From contig NZ_QOWC01000002.1 in the NCBI RefSeq assembly GCF_003574465.1, forward strand, positions 36,821 to 100,820: DNA of 64,000 nt. Reading direction: 5' to 3'. Positions within the stretch are counted from its first letter, which is position 1. Each line of letters opens with the position of its first letter. Source of the stretch: Methylobacterium crusticola (lineage in GTDB: Bacteria > Pseudomonadota > Alphaproteobacteria > Rhizobiales > Beijerinckiaceae). Positions 35,809-44,277 of this stretch are shown here, piece by piece. Under the pieces are notes generated by a model. That model was not told the origin of the DNA and did no database searches. It worked only from the letters and a program-made list of their open reading frames with translations. Position numbers and translations under genes: made by a program.

Positions 35809-36342
35809 ATGAAACGGGTGGTGTTCGCGTCCGCGGCGCTCGCCGGGGCGCTGATGGTGCTGCCGGCGACGGCCGAGGCGCGGGGCGGGTTCGGCGGCGG
35901 TGGGTTCCGGGGCGGCGGCTTCGGCGGCTTCCACGGCGGCGGCTTCCGCGGCGGCTTCGGCGGCGGCGGCTTTGGCGGCGGCTTCCGTGGCGGCGCACTC
36001 GGCTACCGGGGCGGCTTCGGCGGCTTCCGCTCGGCCGGCTTCGGCGGCTGGCGCGGCGGCTACGGCGGCTGGCGCGGGGGATACGGCTACGGCCGCGGTT
36101 TCGGCTACGGCGCGGCCGGGCTGGGGCTCGGCCTCGGGCTCGGCCTCGCGGCGGCCTCGACCTACCCCTATTACGGCGGCTACGGCGGCTATTACGGCGG
36201 CTACGCCCCGGTCGGCTACTACGGCGGCGGCTACGGTTACGGCGGCGGCTACGGCTACGGCGACGGCGGCTGCTACGAGGTCCCGCGGGTGCGCTGGACG
36301 CCCTACGGCTACCGCCGCGTCCTCGTGACCCGCTGCTACTGA
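35809..36342 (+). CDS. secreted glycine/tyrosine-rich repeat protein
   Basis: A 177-residue protein with a clear signal peptide (MKRVVFASAALAGALMVLP, cleavage after ATAEA). The mature part is almost entirely GGFGG, GGFRGG, GGYGG and YYGGY repeats, interrupted by one hydrophobic stretch (AAGLGLGLGLGLAAAS). It ends with a compact Cys-bearing tail, CYEVPRVRWTPYGYRRVLVTRCY in outline. Such proteins occur widely in Methylobacterium and relatives; their role is unknown, with cell-surface or envelope function likely. It has its own strong terminator and a 145-base divergent upstream region. Confidence 0.85.
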   Translation: MKRVVFASAALAGALMVLPATAEARGGFGGGGFRGGGFGGFHGGGFRGGFGGGGFGGGFRGGALGYRGGFGGFRSAGFGGWRGGYGGWRGGYGYGRGFGYGAAGLGLGLGLGLAAASTYPYYGGYGGYYGGYAPVGYYGGGYGYGGGYGYGDGGCYEVPRVRWTPYGYRRVLVTRCY

Positions 36343-36367
36343 GGATTGGGCCGCGAGGCCAGGCAAG

Positions 36368-36395
36368 GGGCCGCCGGCGACGGCGGCCCTTTTTT
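36368..36395 (+). terminator. intrinsic terminator of the glycine-rich protein gene
   Basis: GGGCCGCCG and CGGCGGCCC form a 9-base stem with a GCGA loop, followed at once by six T residues. This is the only textbook rho-independent terminator in the window. Confidence 0.93.
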
Positions 36396-36439
36396 CGTGC
36401 CCGGGCCCTCGCGGCCGGCGCGCCGCGGGCGGGGTGGCG

Positions 36440-36850
36440 TCAGGGCCGGCGGCGCCCGGCCTCCTCCCGCCGCATCGGCATCGCGTCGATGGTGGAGAGG
36501 AGCCGCCCGGCGGTGAGCGGCTCGGCGGAGACGAGCTTCGCGCCCCCGTCCTTGCCCACCAGCACGGCCCGGAAGCCCGCGGGCGGCAGGCCGAGCCGGC
36601 GGCGCAGGGCGGCGGCCTCCGCCCCCGCCCCGACCGCCTCCAGCACCACGAGGTCGCGCTCCCGGGCCTCGGCCCGCGCGGCCGCGAGGATGCGGCGCTG
36701 CGCGGCGAGGTGCGGGTCGTCGGGCGCCGCCGCCACCACCAGCACCCGCGCGCTCCAGCGGTAGCGGTCGAGGCGCGATTCCGCGCCGGCCGGCAGCGCC
36801 GGCCCGGCGGCGGCGAGCAGGGCGGCGGCCATCAGCGTCGGCAGGGGCAT
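36440..36850 (-). CDS. DUF4174 domain exported protein
   Basis: A 136-residue protein with a signal peptide (MPLPTLMAAALLAAAGPALP, cleavage after AGA). The remainder has LDRYRWSARVLVVAAAPDDP, RDLVVLEAVG and FRAVLVGKDGGAKLVSAEPL, matching the DUF4174 thioredoxin-like fold without a CxxC. Function is unknown. It ends 45 bases from the terminator of the convergent glycine-rich gene. A 15-base noncoding repeat lies just upstream. Confidence 0.85.
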   Translation of the reverse strand: MPLPTLMAAALLAAAGPALPAGAESRLDRYRWSARVLVVAAAPDDPHLAAQRRILAAARAEARERDLVVLEAVGAGAEAAALRRRLGLPPAGFRAVLVGKDGGAKLVSAEPLTAGRLLSTIDAMPMRREEAGRRRP

Positions 36851-36866
36851 GGCTGCGTGTCTCCGT

Positions 36867-36911
36867 GGGCGCGGGGTGTCGGGGCGCGGGGTATCGGGGC
36901 CCGGGGTGTCG
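36867..36911. repeat. 15-base tandem repeat, three copies, noncoding
   Basis: Units at 36867-36881, 36882-36896 and 36897-36911 read GGGCGCGGGGTGTCG with one or two changes. They lie 17 bases upstream of the DUF4174 start. The rest of the 298-base gap to the next gene is GC-rich without recognisable signals. Confidence 0.8.
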
Positions 36912-37148
36912 TGCCTGGGGCGCGGGCCGCCTCGTCCGGCTCCGGGACGGCAGGCATCTGGGGCGGGCCGCGGCGAGATCCACCGCGGCGTTGACGGATG
37001 CAGCGTCGCGGCCCAAGTCGGTGGGGCCGGAGCCGGTCGCGGGCTCCGCCCGGCCGGCGCGCGTCCAGGCGGGCATGAAGCCCGTCAGGCGGGCACGGGC
37101 CCGTCCCGGCCGGCACCGCCCGCCACCGTCTCACAGGGAGATCCCCGC

Positions 37149-38162
37149 ATGTCCGACGTGAACCGCCGCATCGTCCTGGCGTCCCGCCCGCATGGGGAGC
37201 CCACGCCGGGACATTTCCGGGTCGAGCGCGGGGCGGTGCCGGTGCCGCGCGACGGCGAGGTGCTGCTGCGCAACCGCTACCTCTCCCTCGATCCCTACAT
37301 GCGCGGGCGCATGAGCGCGGCGAAGTCCTACGCCAAGCCCGTCGAGATCAACGACGTCATGGTCGGCGCCACGGTCGCCGAGGTGGCGGCGTCCCGCAAC
37401 CCGGACTTCGCCGTCGGCGACACGGTCCTGGCCTACGGCGGCTGGCAGGACTTCTCGGTCTCGAACGGCCAGGGCCTGCGCAGGCTCGATCCCGCCGCCG
37501 CGCCCGTCACGACGTCGCTCGGCGTGCTCGGCATGCCCGGCATGACGGCGTATACGGGCCTCCTGACCATCGGGGCGCCCAAGCCCGGCGAGACCGTGGT
37601 GGTGGCCGCCGCCACGGGGCCGGTGGGCTCCCTCGTCGGCCAGATCGCGAAGCTCAAGGGCGCCCGCGCGGTCGGCATCGCGGGCGGGGCCGACAAGTGC
37701 CGCTTCCTCACCGAGGAGCTCGGCTTCGACGCGGCGGTCGACCACCGGAGCGCCGACCTGCCGGCGGCGCTCGCCGCCGCCTGCCCGGACGGCATCGACG
37801 TCTATTTCGAGAACGTCGGCGGCGCGGTGTTCGACGCGGTGCTGCCCCTCCTCAACGACTTCGCCCGCGTGCCCGTCTGCGGCCTCGTCGCTCACTACAA
37901 CATGACGGAGCTGCCCCCCGGCCCCGACCGCATCCCGGCCCTGATGCGCGCCACCCTGAGCCGGCGCCTGACCCTGCGGGGCTTCATCGTCTGGGACTTC
38001 GCCGAGCAGGAGCCCGCCTTCCTGCGCGACGTCTCGGGCTGGCTGCGCGAGGGCCGCATCCGCTACCGCGAGGACGTGGTCGAGGGCCTGGAGAGCGCGC
38101 CCGAGGCCTTCATCGGCCTGCTCAAGGGCCGCAACTTCGGCAAGCTCGTGGTGAAGCTCTGA
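37149..38162 (+). CDS. CurA-type NADP-dependent medium-chain oxidoreductase
   Basis: A 337-residue zinc-independent MDR enzyme of the leukotriene B4 dehydrogenase / curcumin reductase group. It starts [20 protein letters not shown]. Further motifs are [25 protein letters not shown] and the nucleotide-binding [37 protein letters not shown] is also typical. These enzymes reduce the C=C bond of enones with NADPH. A GGGAG ribosome site lies before the ATG at 37149. It appears monocistronic. Confidence 0.93.
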   Translation: MSDVNRRIVLASRPHGEPTPGHFRVERGAVPVPRDGEVLLRNRYLSLDPYMRGRMSAAKSYAKPVEINDVMVGATVAEVAASRNPDFAVGDTVLAYGGWQDFSVSNGQGLRRLDPAAAPVTTSLGVLGMPGMTAYTGLLTIGAPKPGETVVVAAATGPVGSLVGQIAKLKGARAVGIAGGADKCRFLTEELGFDAAVDHRSADLPAALAAACPDGIDVYFENVGGAVFDAVLPLLNDFARVPVCGLVAHYNMTELPPGPDRIPALMRATLSRRLTLRGFIVWDFAEQEPAFLRDVSGWLREGRIRYREDVVEGLESAPEAFIGLLKGRNFGKLVVKL

Positions 38163-38281
38163 GAGCCGCGGGCCGCCCGTCGGCGCCGCGCCCCTACCGG
38201 CGCCGCGCCCGCGCGGCCCGGGCGCCGGCCGTGAGCCCCGGGACGCCGGAGCGCCGCCGCCGCCGCCTTGCGCCCGGCTAC

Positions 38282-38296
38282 GAACAAATGTAGAAC
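38282..38296. promoter_or_regulatory. LexA (SOS) box upstream of ssb
   Basis: GAACAAATGTAGAAC is an exact GAAC-N7-GAAC, the alphaproteobacterial LexA site. It lies 159 bases upstream of the ssb start in an AT-richer island. Control of ssb by LexA is known in many bacteria. Confidence 0.7.
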
Positions 38297-38454
38297 ATCA
38301 TCGGACCCGCTCCGGCTTGTGTTTAGCGGGCACAGGCGGCCCCGAAGCCTTGCCGGTGCGGGTCGGTTCGGCCCATCTCGTCCGTGACCCAGCGTCGGTC
38401 CGTGGCGTGGGCCGGGCGAGCGCCCGAGTGAGATGGCATCGAGAGGAGAGCGTG

Positions 38455-39015
38455 ATGGCGGGCAGCGTGAACAAGGTGATCCTGGTGGGCAATCTCGGGC
38501 GCGACCCCGAGACCCGCCGGCTGGCCTCCGGCGACCCCGTGGTGAACCTGAGGCTCGCGACCTCCGAGTCCTGGAAGGACAAGGCGTCCGGCGAGCGCAA
38601 GGAGAAGACCGAGTGGCACTCGGTCGTGATCTACAACGAGAACCTGGCGCGGGTGGCCGAGCAGTATCTGCGCAAGGGCTCGAAGGTCTACATCGAGGGC
38701 CAGCTCCAGACCCGCAAGTGGCAGGACCAGTCGGGCCAGGACAAGTACACGACCGAGATCGTGCTCCAGCGCTTCCGCGGCGAATTGACCATCCTGGACG
38801 GGCGGGGCGGCGGCGAGGGTGGAACGCCCGAGATGGGCGGCGACGAGATGGGCGGCGGCCAGATCAGCCGCGGCGGCGATGTCGCCCGCGGCGGCGGCCG
38901 CTCCTCCGAGGGCCGCTCCTCCGAGGGGCGGTCCTCGGGCGGCGAGCGCCGCCCGGCCCCGGCGGGCGGCGGCCAGAAGCGCTACGACGACCTCGACGAC
39001 GACATCCCGTTCTAG
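38455..39015 (+). CDS. ssb: single-stranded DNA-binding protein
   Basis: A 186-residue protein. Residues 1-112 are the OB fold: [53 protein letters not shown] and [18 protein letters not shown] flexible linker rich in Gly, Met and Ser follows, with GRSSE repeated. The acidic tip DDLDDDIPF is the docking site for repair and replication partners. It acts in replication, recombination and repair. An AGGAGAG ribosome site precedes the ATG at 38455. A LexA box lies upstream. Confidence 0.97.
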   Translation: MAGSVNKVILVGNLGRDPETRRLASGDPVVNLRLATSESWKDKASGERKEKTEWHSVVIYNENLARVAEQYLRKGSKVYIEGQLQTRKWQDQSGQDKYTTEIVLQRFRGELTILDGRGGGEGGTPEMGGDEMGGGQISRGGDVARGGGRSSEGRSSEGRSSGGERRPAPAGGGQKRYDDLDDDIPF

Positions 39016-39476
39016 GGACCGCCCCCGACGACGGGGGAGAACGGGTGCGGCGCCGGGGCCCGGCGACGCCGCCCTCCGGCGCCCGCGCCCGTCTCGAGCG
39101 GCGCGGGCGCCGCGGGGTCCGCGCCCGGCTCCCGGACGGGGCGCCGGGATGCGGGGGCAGAGTCGTTTCCGCGGGGCATGAGGATCGTCCAGCCTTGCCG
39201 GCGATGCGCGGCGGCCCGCCCCCGGCGCGAGGCCCGCCCCGATGCCGCCGTCCGGCGTCACGGTCCCGACCCGGTTCTTATCCGGCGTCTCGCCTGCTCG
39301 CCGTCGCCCCGGCGGTGCGCGGCGTGGCGCTGGCCCCGATGCAGGCCCTCGCCGTGCCGGTCGACCAGAGGCGGGCGCAGGTCCGCGCGATCGCCGGGAG
39401 GCATCGGGGTCGGTCGTGAGGCCGGTGGTCGCCCGGGCCACGGACGCGATCACGGGCCGGATCGCCTGGAGCATTG
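39016..39476. other. 461-base region without supported gene
   Basis: Immediately after ssb a 6-base hairpin (39022-39037, CCCCCG/CGGGGG) may act as a weak terminator. Beyond it, all frames are Arg/Pro/Ala-rich without recognisable motifs. A short frame fragment around 39300-39415 has more ordinary composition (VRGVALAPMQALAVPVDQRR) and could be a decayed coding remnant. Nothing here is assigned. Confidence 0.5.
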
Positions 39477-39571
39477 TCCGGCGAAGTGGACACCGGTTCG
39501 CCGCAGAACATGCGGCAGAATCAAAAACCTGGAGCAGCGGCAGATGGCAGCGTGATCGGATGCGGCTCTAG
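39477..39571. repeat. rhizobial-type intergenic repeat element
   Basis: The segment contains GAAGTGGACACCGGTTCGCC, then ATGCGGCAGAATCAAAAACC, a GGAGCA and finally GATCGGATGCGGCTCT. From memory, this order (AAGTGGA-ACCGGTT ... ATGCG-CAAA-CA ... AGAGC ... GATCGGAT) is a dispersed repeat seen between genes in Rhizobium, Bradyrhizobium and Methylobacterium. It is AT-richer than its surroundings and non-coding. Confidence 0.55.
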
Positions 39572-39588
39572 GTCCAGGCCGCGCCGAG

Positions 39589-39893
39589 GTGACGCCGCGG
39601 CGGTGTTGCACGGCATCGGAGACACCCTCGAGCAGGTGCACGAGACCGCCACCTCGATCGCGGCAGCCGTGGAGGAGCAGCGGGGCGCCATGCAGGAGAT
39701 CGCCCGCAACGTGGTGGAGGCGGCCTGCGGCACCGACGCGGTGACCCGCAGCATCCGCGAGGTGCAGGCGGGCGCGAGCCGCACCGGCGGCGCCTCGGCC
39801 GAGGTCCCCGATCAGGCCTCCGCCCTGGCGCGAGGCGCCGACGCGCCGAGGCGCGAGGTCGCGGCCCTCCTCGCCGGCATCCGGGCGGCCTGA
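39589..39893 (+). pseudogene. 3'-terminal remnant of a methyl-accepting chemotaxis protein
   Basis: An open frame of about 100 codons reads GIGDTLEQVHETATSIAAAV, then EEQRGAMQEIARNV, a VTRSIREVQAGAS segment and a C-terminal ALLAGIRAA stop. This is the standard C-terminal coiled-coil end of alphaproteobacterial chemoreceptors. Everything upstream (HAMP, sensor and hairpin tip) is missing. The fragment begins about 18 bases after the rhizobial repeat. I see no start codon or ribosome site for independent expression, so it is treated as a decayed gene. Confidence 0.75.
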
Positions 39894-40174
39894 CCGGCCG
39901 CCCGGGGCCCCGCCGCGGGCGGTCCGCCCCCGGGAGCGGCCGTCCGGGCCTTCTCGACTCGGTAACCACCCGGGCGGCACAATCGCCGCGCCCGCAACCG
40001 GACCGGCGCGCGCCCGCCGGGCCGCGCCGGCCGGTTGCGGGAGGGGCCTCGCGACCCCATCTAAGATCCTGATTTGCCTCGCGCTTCCGAGCCCCTCGCG
40101 GGCGGTGGCGGCAGGCCCGCAAATCGGCTATTCGGACCGCTTGCGTTCCGTGCGGCCGCGACGAGAGACAGACC

Positions 40175-42913
40175 TTGGCAGAGAACGACACGACCGGCGC
40201 GCCGCCGCCCGCAACCGACATCAAGCCCGTCTCGATCACCGACGAGATGCGCCGCTCCTACCTCGACTACGCCATGAGCGTGATCGTCGCCAGGGCGCTG
40301 CCGGACGCGCGCGACGGCCTCAAGCCGGTGCACCGCCGCATCATGTACTCCATGTACGAGAACGGCTACCTGCCGGACCGCAAGTACGTGAAGTCGGCCC
40401 GCATCGTGGGCGACGTGATGGGCCAGTACCATCCCCACGGCGACCAGTCGATCTACGACGCCCTGGTGCGCATGGCCCAGGACTTCGCCATGCGGCTCAT
40501 GCTGGTGGACGGCCAGGGCAATTTCGGCTCGGTCGACGGCGACCCGCCGGCGGCCATGCGCTACACCGAGTCGCGCCTCGCCAAGCCCGCCATGGCGCTG
40601 CTCGAGGACATCGACAAGAACACCGTCGACTTCAACCCGAACTACGACGAGTCGAAGGACGAGCCGGCGGTCCTGCCCGCCCGCTTCCCGAACCTCCTCG
40701 TCAACGGCGCCGGCGGCATCGCGGTCGGCATGGCGACGAACATCCCGCCCCACAACCTCGGCGAGGTGATCGACGGCTGCATCGCGCTCATCGACGATCC
40801 GGGGCTCACGGTCGAGGCCTTGAACGAGATCATCCCGGGCCCCGACTTCCCGACCGGGGGCGCCATCCTGGGCCGGGCCGGCACCCGCGCGGCCTACGCC
40901 ACGGGCCGCGGCTCGGTGATCATGCGGGCGAAGTCCCACATCGAGGAGCTGCGCAAGGAGCGCGAGGCGCTGATCTTCACCCAGATCCCCTACCAGGTGA
41001 ACAAGGCCTCCCTGGTGGAGAAGATCGCCGAACTCGTGCGCGACAAGCGCATCGAGGGCATCGCGGACCTGCGCGACGAATCCGACCGCGACGGCATGCG
41101 GGTCGTGGTCGAGCTGAAGCGCGACGCGGTCTCGGACGTGGTCTTGAACCAGCTCTACCGCTACACGCCCCTGCAGACGAGCTTCGGCTGCAACATGGTG
41201 GCGCTCAACGGCGGCCGGCCGGAGCTCCTCAACCTCAAGGACCTGATCCAGGCCTTCATCGACTTCCGCGAGGAGGTCGTCTCCCGGCGCACCAAGTTCC
41301 TGCTCAACAAGGCCCGGGAGCGCGCCCACGTCCTGTGCGGCCTCGCTATCGCGGTCGCCAACATCGACGAGGTGATCCGGCTGATCCGGACCTCGCCGGA
41401 TCCCAACACCGCCCGCGAGGCCCTGATGGCCCGCGACTGGCCGGCCGAGGACATTGCCCCCCTGATCGCCCTCGTGGACGATCCCCGCCACCGGATGCGG
41501 GAGGACGGCACCTACCGCCTCTCCGAGGTGCAGGCCCGCGCCATCCTCGACCTGCGGCTCCAGCGCCTGACCGCCCTCGGGCGCGACGAGATCGGCGACG
41601 AGCTGAAGCGCCTCGCCGACGAGATCGCCGACTACCTCGACATCCTGCGCTCCCGCGCCCGCATCATGGGCATCGTCAAGCACGAGCTCGCGGAGGTGAG
41701 GGCCGAGTACGCCACGCCGCGGCGGACCGAGATCCTGGACTGGGATTCGAGCGTCGAGGACGAGGACCTGATCCAGCGCGAGGACATGGTCGTGACCGTG
41801 TCCCACGCCGGCTACATCAAGCGGGTGCCGCTCTCGACCTACCGGGCCCAGCGCCGCGGCGGCAAGGGCCGCTCCGGCATGTCGACCCGCGACGAGGACT
41901 TCGTCACGCGGCTGTTCGTGGCCAACACCCACACGCCGGTGCTGTTCTTCTCCTCCCAGGGCCAGGCCTACAAGGAGAAGGTCTGGCGGCTGCCCCTCGC
42001 GGCCCCGAACGCCCGCGGCAAGGCGCTCGTCAACATCCTGCCCCTCGACCAGGGGGGCGAGCGCATCACCACGATCATGCCGCTGCCGGAGGACGAGGCC
42101 TCCTGGGACACGCTCGACGTGATGTTCGCGACCGCCAGCGGCAACGTGCGGCGCAACAAGCTCTCCGACTTCGTGCAGGTGAACCGCAACGGCAAGATCG
42201 CCATGAAGCTCGACGAGGGCGACCACATCGTCCACGTCGAGATCTGCACGGAAGCCGACGACGTCCTGCTCACCACGGCGGCGGGCCAGTGCATCCGCTT
42301 CTCCACCACCGACGTGCGGGTGTTCAAGGGGCGCGATTCCACGGGCGTGCGCGGGATCAACCTCGGCAAGGGCGACCACGTCATCTCGATGACGATCCTG
42401 CGCCACTTCGAGGCCTCGCCCGAGGAGCGGCAGGCCTACATCCGGCGCGCCAACGCCGACCGGCGCGCCACCGGCGAGGCCATCGAGCTGCCGGCGGCGC
42501 CGGAGGCCGACGGCGAGGAGGCCGCGGCCGCGATCGACCTGGACCAGGACCGCTACATCGCCATGGGGGCGGCCGAGCAGTTCGTGCTCACGCTCTCCGA
42601 GCGCGGCTTCGGCAAGCGGACCTCGTCGTTCGAGTACCGGATCTCGGGCCGCGGCGGGAAGGGCATCAAGGCCATGGAGGTGAACGCCCGCAACGGCAGC
42701 CTCATCGCCTCCTTCCCGGTGGAGCCGAGCGACCAGATCATGCTGGTGACGAACGGCGGCCAGCTCATCCGGGTGCCGGTCGACGACATCCGCATCGTCG
42801 GCCGCGCCTCGCAGGGCGTGACGGTGTTCAACACCGACAAGACCGAGCGCGTCGTCTCGGTGGAGCACATCGAGGGCGAGGGCGACGGCGACGAGGAGGC
42901 CGAGGGGAACTGA
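40175..42913 (+). CDS. gyrA: DNA gyrase subunit A
   Basis: A 912-residue type II topoisomerase subunit that cuts and rejoins DNA for negative supercoiling. It begins [12 protein letters not shown] at a TTG codon (40175), with GAGAGACA upstream; the family block [20 protein letters not shown] follows at residues 21-40. The catalytic tyrosine is Tyr130 in [10 protein letters not shown]. The quinolone region reads [18 protein letters not shown], with Gln91 where E. coli has Ser83 and Asp95 where it has Asp87. The GyrA box QRRGGKG is present, followed by the beta-pinwheel repeats. The 281-base upstream gap has no other gene. Confidence 0.98.
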   Translation: MAENDTTGAPPPATDIKPVSITDEMRRSYLDYAMSVIVARALPDARDGLKPVHRRIMYSMYENGYLPDRKYVKSARIVGDVMGQYHPHGDQSIYDALVRMAQDFAMRLMLVDGQGNFGSVDGDPPAAMRYTESRLAKPAMALLEDIDKNTVDFNPNYDESKDEPAVLPARFPNLLVNGAGGIAVGMATNIPPHNLGEVIDGCIALIDDPGLTVEALNEIIPGPDFPTGGAILGRAGTRAAYATGRGSVIMRAKSHIEELRKEREALIFTQIPYQVNKASLVEKIAELVRDKRIEGIADLRDESDRDGMRVVVELKRDAVSDVVLNQLYRYTPLQTSFGCNMVALNGGRPELLNLKDLIQAFIDFREEVVSRRTKFLLNKARERAHVLCGLAIAVANIDEVIRLIRTSPDPNTAREALMARDWPAEDIAPLIALVDDPRHRMREDGTYRLSEVQARAILDLRLQRLTALGRDEIGDELKRLADEIADYLDILRSRARIMGIVKHELAEVRAEYATPRRTEILDWDSSVEDEDLIQREDMVVTVSHAGYIKRVPLSTYRAQRRGGKGRSGMSTRDEDFVTRLFVANTHTPVLFFSSQGQAYKEKVWRLPLAAPNARGKALVNILPLDQGGERITTIMPLPEDEASWDTLDVMFATASGNVRRNKLSDFVQVNRNGKIAMKLDEGDHIVHVEICTEADDVLLTTAAGQCIRFSTTDVRVFKGRDSTGVRGINLGKGDHVISMTILRHFEASPEERQAYIRRANADRRATGEAIELPAAPEADGEEAAAAIDLDQDRYIAMGAAEQFVLTLSERGFGKRTSSFEYRISGRGGKGIKAMEVNARNGSLIASFPVEPSDQIMLVTNGGQLIRVPVDDIRIVGRASQGVTVFNTDKTERVVSVEHIEGEGDGDEEAEGN

Positions 42914-42935
42914 CCGGCCCCCGGCGCGGCGCGCA

Positions 42936-42956
42936 GGCCCCGCCCCCCGCGGGGCC
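42936..42956. terminator. bidirectional terminator-like hairpin after gyrA
   Basis: GGCCCCG and CGGGGCC form a 7-base stem with a 7-base C-rich loop in the 96-base gap between gyrA and the convergent reductase gene. There is no T-tract. Confidence 0.4.
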
Positions 42957-43009
42957 GGCCCCGGACGGCGCCGGGAGCGGCACCGCGCGGGACGCGAGTG
43001 CGTTGCGCC

Positions 43010-44131
43010 TCAGCGCTGGCCGAACGCGGTGTCCCGGAACAGGTCCTTGTACTCGCGGGGCTGGGAGCGCCAGTACTGCTTGGGCGCGCGCACCCGGGCG
43101 CCCAGCTCGGCGGCGGCGTGCCAGGGCCAGCGGGGGTCGTACAGCATGGCCCGCGCGAGGGAGATCGCGTCGGCCTTGCCGGCCTCGAGGATCTCCTCCG
43201 CCTGGCGCGGCTCGGTGATGAGGCCGACCGCGATGGTGACGAGGTCGGTCGCGGCCCGGACGCGCTCGGCGAAGGGCACCTGGTAGCCCGGCTCGAGGGC
43301 GATCTTCTGCTTGGGCGAGACGCCGCCGGTCGAGACGTGGATCGCGGCCGCGCCCCGGGCCTTGAGGGCCTGCGCGAAGGCCACGGTCTGCTCGACCTCC
43401 CAGCCCTCCTCGACCCAGTCGGTGGCCGACACCCGGGCCCAGACCGGCTGCCCGCTCGGGAACACCTCGCGCACCGCGTCGAAGACCTCGAGGGGGAAGC
43501 GCATCCGGTTCTCCAGGCTGCCGCCGTAGGCGTCGGTGCGCCGGTTCGCGAGCGGCGAGAGGAACTGGTGCAGCAGGTAGCCGTGGGCGGCGTGGATCTC
43601 GGCCGCCTCGATGCCGAGGCGCACGGCCCGCCGCGCCGTGGCGGCGAAGTCGTCGCGGATGCGCTTCAGGTCGGCCCGGTCGAGGGCGCGGGGCGCCACC
43701 TCGCCCTCCTGGTGCGCGAGGGCCGAGGGCGCCTCCGTGAGCCAGCCCCGGGCCGCGTCCGGCGGGACCTGCTGCCCGCCGAGCCACGGCGGCTGGCTCG
43801 AGGCCTTGCGGCCCGCATGCGCGATCTGGATGCAGACCGGGACCGGGGCGTAGTCCCGGATCGCGTCCAGCACCCCCGCGAGCGCCCGCTCGCAGCCGTC
43901 GTCGTAGAGGCCGAGGTCGCCGTCCGTGATGCGCGCCTCGGGCGAGACCGCGGTCGCCTCCAGGGTCAGCAGGCCGGCGCCCGACATGGCGAGCTGGCCG
44001 AGATGCATCATGTGCCAGTCGGTGGCCGCCCCGTCGCGGGCCGAGTACTGGCACATCGGCGCGATCAGAATGCGGTTCTCCAGCGCGAGGCCGTCGAGGC
44101 GCAGGGGCTGGAACAGGCGGGGCGTGCTCAT
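43010..44131 (-). CDS. NADH:flavin oxidoreductase, old yellow enzyme (YqjM class)
   Basis: A 373-residue FMN-dependent ene-reductase. It starts MSTPRLFQPLRLDGLALENR, and APMCQYSA gives Cys27, equivalent to the redox-sensing Cys26 of YqjM. IQIAHAGRKAS and IHAAHGYLLHQFLSPLANRR (key His pair His-x-x-His) form the substrate and flavin site. The arginine-bearing C terminus (YWRSQPREY) is also as in the YqjM class. Such enzymes reduce activated C=C bonds with NAD(P)H. GGAG precedes the ATG at 44131. It appears to stand alone, 146 bases from prpE on the same strand. Confidence 0.95.
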   Translation of the reverse strand: MSTPRLFQPLRLDGLALENRILIAPMCQYSARDGAATDWHMMHLGQLAMSGAGLLTLEATAVSPEARITDGDLGLYDDGCERALAGVLDAIRDYAPVPVCIQIAHAGRKASSQPPWLGGQQVPPDAARGWLTEAPSALAHQEGEVAPRALDRADLKRIRDDFAATARRAVRLGIEAAEIHAAHGYLLHQFLSPLANRRTDAYGGSLENRMRFPLEVFDAVREVFPSGQPVWARVSATDWVEEGWEVEQTVAFAQALKARGAAAIHVSTGGVSPKQKIALEPGYQVPFAERVRAATDLVTIAVGLITEPRQAEEILEAGKADAISLARAMLYDPRWPWHAAAELGARVRAPKQYWRSQPREYKDLFRDTAFGQR

Positions 44132-44277
44132 GCGGCGGGCTCCGGTCAGGATCCGGCCTATGTGGCGCACGCCGCGCGATCCTGCCACCGCGCCGGATGC
44201 AGGGCGCGCGCGCGGTGGCGACGGGGCCGGGGCCTGGCCCGGGCCGCCCGGGTCCGGGCCGGGAGGCGCGCGCGCGC

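Noticed and set aside
36851..37148. Possible small gene upstream of the CurA-type reductase
   Set aside because: All frames are Arg/Gly/Pro-rich, driven by the 15-base repeat and GC content; no ribosome site or motif.
39474..39588. Start of the chemoreceptor remnant extended to the ATG at 39474
   Set aside because: That segment is the non-coding rhizobial repeat; no chemoreceptor sequence is encoded there.
40061..42868. A 935-codon open frame antisense to gyrA
   Set aside because: It mirrors a certain gene, has His/Arg/Asp/Val-rich composition typical of antisense frames in GC-rich DNA, and shows no domain.
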